From Brachionus plicatilis (taxonomy: Eukaryota > Rotifera > Eurotatoria > Ploima > Brachionidae), in the NCBI GenBank assembly GCA_010279815.1, contig QEOQ01000697.1:290192-354191 (forward strand): 64,000 nt of DNA. The letters run 5' to 3'. Position 1 is the first letter of the stretch. Each line of letters opens with the position of its first letter. Positions 40,555 to 50,500 of the stretch are shown in pieces. Both the position numbers and the translations under genes were made by a program. A model generated the notes under the pieces. It was given only the letters and a program-made list of their open reading frames with translations. It made no database searches and was not told the origin of the DNA.

Positions 40555-41297
40555 GGACGGTGGGTTTTGATGCATGAATAAAAATAAGGGTCTCCCCATT
40601 CAACACTCTAGTAGGAGTTTCAAGAAAATGTGTGATTACAACAAAGCGCGATTATGAAAGATATCCGTGGTCAAAGAATTACCAAGATCTGGTAGACCCC
40701 GAAAGTTTACCAGTCGAGATGAGTCGTACATACAAATACAGTCGTAAACTGCAATAAAAAAACCTCTTTTGACTGTATTGGATCGATTGAAAAGGCTCAA
40801 ATGGTGCAAAGAACGACAAAGATGGACTGTTAATGACTGGTCAAAAGTTGTTTTTAGTGAGGAGTCTAATTTCGAAGTATTAAAAAAATCTAGAGTGTTT
40901 GTCAAACGTTTTGCAAACGAAAAGTATCACGCCAAGTTTTGTTTACCAAAGTTACAAAATGGTGGAGGTTCGGTTGGTATTTGGGGATGTATTAATTATA
41001 AAGGTACTGAATACTGCTCCATTTATACAGGCAGAATTAATCAATTTGTGAACATGGAAAAAAATAACAGTTCTCCCCTGGTGCCTTAGATCACCTGACC
41101 TCAATCCAATAGAGAATTTATGGTCATATTGACCACAAAATGGTAATACAAAAATTACGTCAGTAGAGCATTTATAAAGTGTTCTTTTTGTTGAATGGTT
41201 TAAATTTCCTCGTGAAGTAGTAAAAAACATGATTGAATCTATGCCAGAAAGTGTCGCTGAGTGTATTAAAGCTAATGGTGGGTATTTTAAATGTTAA
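40555..41297 (+). pseudogene. Tc1-type transposase remnant with deleted catalytic core
   Basis: The N-terminal part reads GVSRKCVITTKRDYER and, one frame over, ELPRSGRPRKFTSRDESYIQ, the paired HTH and GRPR linker of Tc1 transposases. From 40769 the frame gives LKRLKWCKERQRWTVNDWSK, VVFSEESNFEV and GGGSVGIWGCIN. It then jumps to SPDLNPIENLWSY, a stop, and REVVKNMIESMPESVAECIK. The first catalytic Asp of SDES is Glu, the second Asp block (QDNAPxH) is deleted between 41040 and 41075, and only the Glu of NPIE remains. The inverted ends were not found. Confidence 0.8.
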
Positions 41298-41479
41298 AAA
41301 ATAAAATGTTCTAAATTTTGTAGACATTTTTAATTAGTTTCAATTCTTTTTTTAACAGATTTTTTACTTCAATTTTTTTCTATCCTAGTTTTTGTAATTT
41401 TCCGATAAAAAAATTTTTTTTAATAAATTTCAAAAAAAAAATATCTTTTTATTTTTTTTTAGCCGCACGGCTTTCAAGA

Positions 41480-42556
41480 AACAAACCTTTAATAAAAAAA
41501 ATTTAAATGTTCTAAATTTTCTATGCATATTGTATTATCAAGAGATAAAATATGTAGACAAACTTAGATATCTTAAAATAATACTGAACTGAAATAACAA
41601 TAACAAGGATCAAGTAGAATCAAGAATTAAAACAGTATTCAAATCATTCTTTACTCTAAGGAATTTACAAATCGACAATAATTTCCTAGAAATTAGAATT
41701 AAAATACACCTCTATAAAGTTTTTTAAAGACGGACACTAACCTATGGACTAGAAAATTATGTTTTAAGCAGAGGACAGCTAAAGAAAATTCAAACGACAG
41801 AGGCTACGATGATAAAAAAAATGCTTAATTTTAAAAAAACATCAAGAACAATTAACCTGCTACTCTCACTTGGACTAGAAAAGATTAAAAATAAACTCCT
41901 GAAAGAAAAATTGGCCTTTGTAAAAAGGCTCTTAAGCAATAAACTTACATTAGGTTTATTTAGAGAATTTGAAAATAGTCTCATTTAAAAAAGAATAATT
42001 TAGCAACAAATCAATAACTAAGGAAATTCTTGATGTCTAGAAGAAAATAAAATTGAAGTTCATAAAATACTACAACTTGTAGAACTAAAATAAAAGGACT
42101 TAATGAAGAAAGAAACAAATGGTATAAGCGACTCAATAGAGGAATGCTTAAGAAAAATGGGAAATGAGACCCACAAAAAAATGCTTATAGAACTTACAAA
42201 AGCATTTTAACACTAAAAATCAATACAAGAAAAAAAATTTTTTTTTTTTACCTAAATGTAAGTTTCCATCGCTGTTGGAATGGAGTTCTAAACTCCTTAG
42301 TCGATTTGATGGTGGTCTCCTTGCAAAATTAAAAAAAAAGGCAAAAATGAATATAAAAGAGAGTACAAAATGAATAATAATTATTGAAATTGAAAAAAAA
42401 AAAAAAACAAAATCAACATTTAATTTAAATATTTTATTCAATTTTTATTTAAATTTTTTAGAAAACACTTAAACTTTGTCTTATTTATTACATTTTATTT
42501 TTAAAATTTTTATGTACATCGCCTTTAAGGCGTTCATTGAAATAAATAAATAAAAT
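41480..42556 (+). pseudogene. LINE C-terminal remnant with 3' tail
   Basis: The frame reads VDKLRYLKIILN, VESRIKTVFKSFFTLRNLQI, IRIKIHLYKVF, TYGLENYVLSRGQLKKIQTT, then SLGLEKIKNKLLKEKLAFVK. This is the region after the palm in non-LTR reverse transcriptases (YLGI, RI.K, LYK..I.P...YG.E). 42241-42310 holds a separate repeat piece (the CCATCGCTGTTGG word). The end carries a CGCCTTTAAGGCG hairpin, TTCATTGAAATAAATAAATA and stops at about 42556, the 3' end recognised by the LINE enzyme. Confidence 0.75.
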
Positions 42557-42754
42557 TTAAAAGTGTCAAAGATAAAAATTTAGGAAAATTAATTATCATT
42601 CTTTAATAAAAAGTGTTATTTTTTAAAAAGTAGTGTCAATCAGTTAAAAATAGTGACTTTCTGATTAATTTAGTTTGCTTTAAACTTTACTTTAATTTAC
42701 TTTTTTATTTTATTTTTTTTTACATCACCCACGCGGTGTTTACTGAATAAATTT

Positions 42755-43107
42755 AATTAGTGTATAATAATTTATTTTTGTATAATCTTAATTTTTGGGG
42801 AAAAAACTTAAAAATTTGGGGTATTTTATTGAAAATTTGTGGTACAGTGTGACCTCGATTTTGTGAAACGTCTGGGTTAACCGAAAAAATATCACAAAAT
42901 TAAAATTTCACAAGTTCGAACACATTTTGTATTTATTATGATTTTGTGCGTCACGCAGATTTTTTTCTCAAAATTAAAAATTCACAAAACAAAGGGGTAA
43001 CAAAATCGAGGCCAGACTGTACCACAAATTTTCAATAAAATACCCCAAATTTTTAAGTTTTTTTCCCAGATATTACGATTATACAAAAATAAATTATTCG
43101 ATTTTAA
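42755..43107. repeat. TTTGGGGT palindrome split at its centre by a MITE
   Basis: The arm TTTTTGTATAATC, GGGAAAAAACTTAAAAATTT, GGGGTATTTTATTGAAAATT, TGTGG (42770-42842) is mirrored almost base for base at 43022-43095. The two arms meet at a TA that has been duplicated by the MITE at 42845-43019. Looser TTTGGGGT words continue on the plus strand to 43315 and inverted at 10030-10245. Confidence 0.8.
42845..43019. mobile_element. Pogo/Tigger-type MITE, 175 bp
   Basis: Ends CAGTGTGACCTCGATTTTGT and ACAAAATCGAGGCCAGACTG between TA duplications (42843-42844, 43020-43021). CAGT(G/C)TGACCTCGATTT is the Tigger-like end type. No coding capacity. Confidence 0.85.
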
Positions 43108-43527
43108 TGGTCTTTTTTGAGTGTCAAAAATATTGGTTTCATTTTAATAAATTAGGTGTTGTTTTAATTTAATTGGGGTCAATAATCAAAAAAAGTAACG
43201 TTTTATTAAATCAGGTGAAAATCTTAATTTATATTTCTAATTTAATTTAAAAATTGGGGAGAAAAATTAATATTTTGGGGTTTTTTATTCAAAATTTGGG
43301 GTATTTATATTACAGAGCCTTTTTTTTTGTTGATCACAGAAGTTTTTTTAGTTTTTTTAAAAGATCAAAAAAAACTTGATCGCTCAATTTAGCCGAAAAT
43401 AATTCTAAAAATCTATACCATAATTTATTTTAATAAATAAGATTTACATTAAAATAAAAATAATTTTTTCAAAAAAATTTCAACTCTTAATTTCAATACT
43501 AAAATAAGAAAACTCAAAATTTTGCAC

Positions 43528-44346
43528 TCAATTCTGAGCCAAATGAAGACTGTTCAAAAATTTATCTAGCAAAAACTCTTTGGCTTCTGGCGAGCAACAT
43601 TTGGCTCCATTCATTGCGTCGGTGGCAAAATCAATATCCGACTTGTTTATATTGAACCTGCACCACGTGCAGAAATTTTTCTCACATGAAAACATTTTCG
43701 AGTACTTGCGCTGATTCTCGTAGGCCCTGCGAGCTTTTCTCAGAGTCTCATAAATTGGCAGAGCAATCAGACGCCTCTCCAGGTCCTTGTTGATGAAAAC
43801 GTAATTAGACTTGGCTATTTTCCAGTACGACTCGTACACAACGAGACGCTTTTTGGCATCAAACCTCATTATCTTGCTGTTGCCCATGTAAAGCGCCCAC
43901 TTCACACAATCCTGATCTTCCATGTCCGACTCATCTTTTACATATTCGATCAGGTCCCCCTCTATCAGGATGCTCAAGCATGTTTGATTTCTTTCGATTC
44001 TTTTCAGGGCTTTTTGGCTAAACTTTTCGTTGTCTATTTGGTTGATCAGGTTTTCCAGTGTGGAGTCAAAATTGGGATCATCAAAAAGATCCTCATTTTG
44101 CGCATATTCACTGCTTGTAGATTGCTCTTCGTCTGTCTCGATGTGTTCACTCTCCAAATCTGACTCGTAATCATCGCCCAGGTAGTACACAGTGGGCCTC
44201 TTGTAAGTGAAGGATGTCCTGCGCGGCAATGTGCTGTAAATGATCTGACTGCTGGGCGAATAGACTGTTTTTAAGTTGGAGTATGACGAAAAGTAGTTGT
44301 GGTGACGGGGCTGGGATTCTAGATATGGCTGGTAAGAGTGGTACAT
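43528..44346 (-). CDS. LRAT-domain pseudoenzyme of the LRATD (FAM84) type
   Basis: Intronless 272-aa frame from ATG at 44346. Residues 1-60 are Tyr/Ser-rich and 61-100 strongly acidic. The LRAT-like fold starts at GDLIEYV (130-136), continues KWALYMGNSKIMRF (149-162) and ends at SCEKNFCTWCRFN (220-232), which lines up with FAAWCRYG of vertebrate LRATD1/2. In true LRAT/HRASLS acyltransferases the first block has His-Trp-Ala and the last NCEHF. Here the His is Lys149, and the Cys at 221 is out of register with the nucleophile by one residue, so no acyl transfer is expected. Length and intronless coding region fit LRATD (about 290-310 aa). AATAAA lies near 43427 on the minus strand. TCTAG just before GCATG could be a 5' UTR splice acceptor. 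Confidence 0.85.
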   Translation of the reverse strand: MYHSYQPYLESQPRHHNYFSSYSNLKTVYSPSSQIIYSTLPRRTSFTYKRPTVYYLGDDYESDLESEHIETDEEQSTSSEYAQNEDLFDDPNFDSTLENLINQIDNEKFSQKALKRIERNQTCLSILIEGDLIEYVKDESDMEDQDCVKWALYMGNSKIMRFDAKKRLVVYESYWKIAKSNYVFINKDLERRLIALPIYETLRKARRAYENQRKYSKMFSCEKNFCTWCRFNINKSDIDFATDAMNGAKCCSPEAKEFLLDKFLNSLHLAQN

Positions 44347-44870
44347 GCCTAGATATTTTTGTCTAAATAAAAGAGAGAAATGCTTGACTAAATAATTTTT
44401 AAAGTGACATAATTTGCCGAGTTAGGAAAACAAGAGAAATATTTAAATTATTTTAAATATTGTCAAGGTGGGTTTGAGAGCGATGGTGGAGAGGCTGCTG
44501 GCAGAGTCAATGCATCAAATAATGATTTAAATGCTTGAGAGAGTTCGATGTGCAGGCTATCAATTTAAATTAAATTAGAGCTCGACACATTTTGATCGCA
44601 CAATCACTTAAGATTGCTAATTTGCTGGCATCAAATAAAAGTTAAATTTTTATTTATTTTAAATATTTAGTTTTTGTAAACTATTTTAGTATTTAATTTG
44701 ATTAAAAATAAATTTAGATCAGTGTTAAATTTTTGAATATTTTAATTTGCCAAATTTAGTTCAAATTAAATGGTGACGAGGCTTTGCTTTGGCTTTTGAT
44801 GTTTTTTCTTTCTAAATTGAAGTTTTATAAATTTAAAAAAAAGAGTATGTCTTAAAAGGACGTCAGTAAA
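44347..44870. other. Upstream region of the LRATD-like gene
   Basis: No coding frame is supported. 44461-44563 is much richer in G and C than the surrounding DNA (GAGCGATGGTGGAGAGGCTG and neighbours) and lies about 120-220 bp upstream of the start codon, so it may be a 5' UTR exon or promoter of the minus-strand gene. Confidence 0.4.
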
Positions 44871-45602
44871 CGTCACGACAAATTTAGTAAAAACTAACAA
44901 AATCAATAAACAATTAACTAATTCAGTTTATAATATTTATTTCAGAAAAAGAACACAAAAAATAAAAAAATATAACAAAAAAGATGAAAAAAACACGGCT
45001 TATATTTCTCGCAGTAGAAAAATATTTTTTTTTATAGAAAAAATATTTTTAGTAGTAGAAAGATTAATTTATTAAAGTAATTTTTTTTCTTTAGAAAAAA
45101 TATTTTTGATTATAGAAAAAAATAATTATTTTTTTTCTCACCTTTATCGATTAAGAAAACTATCACTTAATACTAATTGACTAATTGACAACTTGTTAAC
45201 TTATTAATATCGAACCTTCAATTCAAACTCAATCAGCGACAACATCAAATCAAATATTGAGCATTGGCGGAAATAATCATTCAAATATAATCATGAAAAT
45301 AAAAATTCTGTAAAAAAAATATTTTTTCTACTAAAAATAATATAAGCCAAAAAACACTAATTCAATTAAACCATAAATTTATTTTAATTTTATAAACTAA
45401 TTAAGTAAAAAATAAATTACATTTTTTGTTCAACCATTTGGACAAAAAAACCTTTTTTTTAACATTTTTGCGTTAAAAAATTATTTTTATAACCACATAA
45501 TAGGGTGTGCTTATAGATTGAAATTAATGAATTTTGATAAGATAGGTCTGGATATTCCTATGAGCAACAAGCGCAAAAGAAGAGCTCCTATCAAAACAAA
45601 AT
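44871..45602 (+). mobile_element. Mutator-like element remnant, second copy
   Basis: Matches 35190-35720: the left arm CAATAAACAATTAACTAATT, CAGTTTATAATATTTATTTC, then ACCATTTGGACAAAAAAA, and a plus-strand tail KNYFYNHIIGCAYRLKLMNF, DKIGLDIPMSNKRKRRAPIK ending at a stop at about 45602. The finger Cys is Tyr. It is interrupted by the 352-bp element at 44997-45348. The coding orientation relative to the arm is inverted compared with the copy at 35 kb, as expected for a symmetrical foldback. Confidence 0.75.
44997..45348. mobile_element. GGCTTATAT element with 9-bp target duplication
   Basis: 352-bp insert with ends GGCTTATAT and ATATAAGCC, TTTCTACTGCGAG-like sub-terminal AGTAGAAAAA words in mirror order, and a perfect 9-bp duplication AAAAAACAC (44988-44996, 45349-45357). 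The related copy at 35342-35360 shows the same site uninterrupted. A 9-bp duplication suggests a Mutator-like non-autonomous element. No coding frame. Confidence 0.9.
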
Positions 45603-46110
45603 AATTAAAAGGGATTTTCAAAAAATTGTCCTTGGTTTTTACATTTAAATTTTTCTAAATCTCCTTTTTTAGTAATTGCGAATTTATTATTACTTTTCTT
45701 GAATGAAAATTTTTTTAGATTTTTTGATTTTAAGATTATTTTTTTTTCTCTCAAAAATGTAAAAATGTAAAAATAAAAAAATGTACAATAAATAACATTT
45801 TGCCTTAATTGTCCATAAAAATACTATACTTTCCTGATTTTTTCTATTATTAAGTTTTTTATTTTGTATTATTTTATTTTAAAAATTATATTAGGTAATT
45901 TGAATAAAAATTTCTAAACGATAATTTTACCTGTCAATGTTTCATACAAAAATTTAGTATCCAAATTTATATTTTTTTTAGATAATTTTTATGTGTCTCA
46001 AGTCACTTTGGCTTATTAAACATATTTTATGTGGACGTAGCTATGGCTAATTACACATATATATGTGTTGTAAGAATCACACTCAAAAAAAAATTAGAGT
46101 ACCCATTTCA

Positions 46111-47586
46111 GTACCCGGAAAAAAAGAACACTGGTAAAACGTTGTCAAAACCGCTTCTTTTCAGCGTTCTGCAGCGTGAAAAACGCTGAAAAAACACTGC
46201 TAAAAATCGATTAAATTGGAATCAGATGGTTCATTGAATTTCTTAATCAGTTAAAACCAGAGTTGTTTAAAAGTCCCAAAAAAAGTCCAAGTCCGGACAT
46301 TTAAACAACTCTGGTTTTAAAATATGATTCAAATAGCTGCTGAAAGTCCCAGTGTAAATCCTTCCGCTGTTGCAAAATAATTTACGATAGTTTTAAGAGT
46401 AACACTGTGAAAATTATATTTAGTATCATTATCAAATAAAAATTAAAATAATTTTTCGATTAAACTTGACTTTTCTTTTTAGATATTTTAAAGTTAAAGC
46501 TTTGATTAAAATAAAATTAGTTCTGACAAAACTTTAAATTTTTTAAAACTAATTTGTTATTCGTTTAACTTTAAAATTGTAAGCGTATTCTGCCAATTCC
46601 GCTTCAGTCCATTAAATGGGTCTTAGTAATTAGGACCATTATCAGGGAAGAATAATCTTGTTTTTGATTCTTCAAATTAAAAAAATAAGAAAAATAAAAT
46701 AAGTTATAGATGAAAATAAAAAAATTTAATGAGCTCAATATTTTTTCTTTCTTTCCTAAATTGTTCAATATTTAAACATGGAGTTAATGATATGATATAT
46801 TTTAAATTTTGAAGTAAAAGTCTATCAATATAAATGTCTCAGATTTTTTTTGTCTAATTTTTAATTTTTATGAAATAAATTACGCATGTAATAGGCATGA
46901 CAAAATCATTCCTTTCATTTAAATAAGCGTCGGAATGTTTTTTCTTTTATGCTTAATATTTTAGCTAAGATTTAGAAACATTTGATTTTAAAAATAGTAA
47001 GAATTTGAAAAAATGAGATTACGATCTGCTCGATTTTTAAGATATATCGTTTCTTATCGAACACTGGTTTTCAAAATGGACATTTTCGACTAAAACGACA
47101 TATCTTTATACCATTTTGAAAACCCTTATATAAATTTAGGGTGATTTTTTTTAATTTTTTTTTTATTTGTGTCGAGCTAGAGCTCCTTCAGATTTAATAA
47201 AAATTAAAAAGTAAAAAAATTTTAAATTTTTTATTTAGATTATAATTTAAGAGCCGTGACCCTTGGGAAGTTCAGAATTATCTAAAAATCTTTTTTTCAT
47301 TTCTCATGCGATTTAAATATGTTTAATACAGTTAAAAAAGATTCAGCTAAAGACTTAAAATTTCCTACTGAATCACCATAAATGATTATAATGTGAAAAA
47401 TGCTTAGCTTATATAAAGAATTTATATTATTTTATTATTATAAAAAATTTGTCAAATTTTTTTTTTTAATTTTTTTAACATAAGAAATTTAAATCTTGAA
47501 GCTTTGTTTTAGAAAAAAATAATTTTCGAAAAAAAAAACGCTGACGAAGAACGGCGTTCTTTGAGCGTTCTTTTTTTTCCGGGTAC
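46111..47586. mobile_element. GTACCCGG-ended element
   Basis: Ends GTACCCGGAAAAAAAGAAC and GTTCTTTTTTTTCCGGGTAC bound 1476 bp. Sub-terminal AACGCTG/CAGCGTT and GCGTTCTT words repeat on both sides. No target duplication is convincing and no transposase frame is present. A 70-bp hairpin (46253-46322) lies inside. Confidence 0.65.
46253..46322. repeat. AAGTC-family minimal hairpin
   Basis: TTAAAACCAGAGTTGTTTAA and its complement flank AAGTCC/GGACTT words with a loop of a few bases. The CAGAGTTGT end is that of the AAGTC elements, reduced to the two termini. Confidence 0.8.
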
Positions 47587-47589
47587 ATT

Positions 47590-50500
47590 GTGAAACAAAA
47601 TTAAATTTTTTTTGGAAGCGTGTTTTTATGTCTGATTATTCAAAAACAATCTATTAGTCAATTAAAGTTAATTAATTTAAAAAATAGTGTGAATTTAATT
47701 TGATTAATTTTTCGAAAAATTTTTATTAATTAGCGCACAATATGGTGTATTTTTTCGTCTTTTAATGAAAATTTTCATGCAATATTGAAAAAGCATGAAA
47801 AAATATCGATGTTTCAAATTTATTTCTTTTAAATATAAATGGGAGTTAATTTTTCAATCTTATTGCATTGAAATTAAATAGATTACATCAAAAATAGAGT
47901 ATTTATTTTTTTATTGTTTAAAAGTAAAAATCTTTAGATTTCATTTTTTTTAAATAAGAAAATAACTTTCTTTAGAAAAGACAAACATTTTATCTGATTT
48001 ACTTATTTCCCTAAATTGATGAGAAAAACTATTTGAAAAAAAAAGTATTAAAATTATCTAATATTTTAATATCTCAGATATTAAAAGTTTTTAAAAGGAA
48101 ATTTCTGATTTATTTTTAAAATTTTTATTCTAAATACTATCATTTAGTTTTGTATTTCTAATGGTATTCTTTGAAAACATTCACATTACGCCATTTGATT
48201 TATTTATAAAACATCCTTTTTCATATAAAAAAAACTCCTGTTATTTTATTTAAACCAGGTTTTTTTTAAAAGATACCTTTTCCAGTAGATAAAGAATTAT
48301 TTAAATATAGCTGGGGCCTTTTAAATTTTTAGATAAAGACCTTTTTAATCTTGAATCATTTCATGGCTTATTGAATAAAAAATAAATTAGTTCAAAAATA
48401 GAGCTTACTTTTCCAAATTAAATAAGCCATTCACCTAATTAAAAAATTTAGAGCGCTTTGTTTCTAAATTTATTTTAAGTATTTTTTTATAAGACTGTTT
48501 AATATTTTTAAGTAAAAAAACAAATTATTATATTCTTAGATCTTTGGTAATTTTTTTGAAAAAATTTATATTTTTTTAAATTAAATTTGAAGCATCGCAC
48601 TTTTTTTCAAACTTTTTTCAAAATTGTAAGAAAATTTTCATTAAAAGACGAAAAAATACACCATATAAATGGTAATCTAAATTTTACTGATATTAAAGCA
48701 ATTGAGCCAACTCAAACAAATACTCTTGGAACAAACCCAAAATTTTCTTTCCACATCTCAAATAGTCAATTGCTTACTTAATATAATTTAGAAACTATTC
48801 AGCAAACATTATAAATAATTTTCCTTCTCCAAATTGTACCCTTTAAAGTTCTCTTATAAAATAATCGTCTATAATTTATATCAACCATTAAATTAAAGCT
48901 CAAATACTCTTTTCTCTCGTAGCCTAAATTTTTTTCAAAATTTAATTAACTTTTTTTATTTTTGTTTAAAAAAACCTTGATAAAAAAAAAAATTAAAAGG
49001 AAAAAGGGTAATAAATAAAATATTTAAAGGCTTTGCTTAGGAACAACCTTGGAAGTACATTTCTTAAAAAAGTCATTAGTGAAGTAAACTTTAAAAAAAT
49101 AGCACACTAGAAAGTAATATTCTAGTATTAAAAAATTTTCTTAATTAATCACTAATAAATTCCAAGAACTTAAGGAAGCTTAGTATTCAAACCGATAAAT
49201 GAAAAAAATTCAGGCAGTTGTCATATGGGTTTAAAAATTTTTTTTTAAATTTTGGAATCAAAATTGGCAAGACTTTGTTAATAAGGTGGAAAAAATCTCA
49301 CGCAGACCTTTTTTGAAAAATAAATTAAAACTTTGATCTCAAAAAAGGGGTCTAAAAAAAAGACAAAAAAGGAAGACTCTTTGGTGAAAATTTATCAACT
49401 ACGTTTAGCCTTAACTTCGACTTTATTGATTATTAATTATTTCCATTAGTTTTCAGACTAGTGAACAATTGAAATGCCAGCTTCCAAAGAATATATATCG
49501 AGCTTCCGACTACATTGTGTAATTATTTTGTCCTTTTTTCCTGAACCGTAAAATATTTTAACTGTTGCTCAGTTTTTAAATATTTTTATTTTTTAATTTT
49601 CATCTAAATTTTTAACTTTTTTATTTTATTTAACTTTTTTACTTTTTATTGATTTTATATTTTTTTTCCGAAGGAGCTTTAGATTTAAATTAATAATTTT
49701 TTCTCAAGTCTATATCTTATAATTGAATAATATCTTTAATTATTTAGCTTTTAAAAACAAATCAATAATTCAGATTCTTTAAATTTTGACCAAACATGAA
49801 TAAAAAATTATAACCATTCATTTAAAAAAAAAGATTTCTTTTAAAATATATAAAAAACGCTTCCAATAATTTTTGAAGAGTAGAAAAAAAAACAAGCTAA
49901 ACAAACCAAATATTGAGTAAGATTTTCTAAAAGTGAGAACTTAAAAAGCTGGGGAGGTACGTCGGTTTTTTAAAGCTTTATTATTTTTAAAAGTAAAAAT
50001 AAAATTAAAAGAATTAAATTTGTCATTCAAAGTGATGATCAAATGGTAAATTATTTTTAATTGAATAGCTATCATTAAAAAGCAATTAAATTTAAAATTC
50101 TTAAAAATTTTAAAAGGAAATTACGTAATCTTTAAAACAATAAAAATAATTCCTGTAATAATTGAAACAAGTTGTCATGGAATCTTAACGTTTTTTAAAG
50201 AAAATAAAATCTTGAAAATTTTGTTTTAATTAAACTTAAATGCCAAACTTGTGGGTCAATAAAAAACATATTTTAAATCAAAAAACATCTCTTTGTACAA
50301 TCCCTGCCTTATTTTCTTGACTTTAATTAAATTTTTTTTAGTAGAATCAGTTAGTTAAATAAATTATAAAGATAATTTTGTTTAAAGCAATTAATGCGTT
50401 GCCCAACTTATTTAGAATTATTTTACAGAATTATTAAAAATCAAGCTATTTAAAGTACCAAAACAACAACTTTTAAATTAAATTGATTGCAAAAACTATT

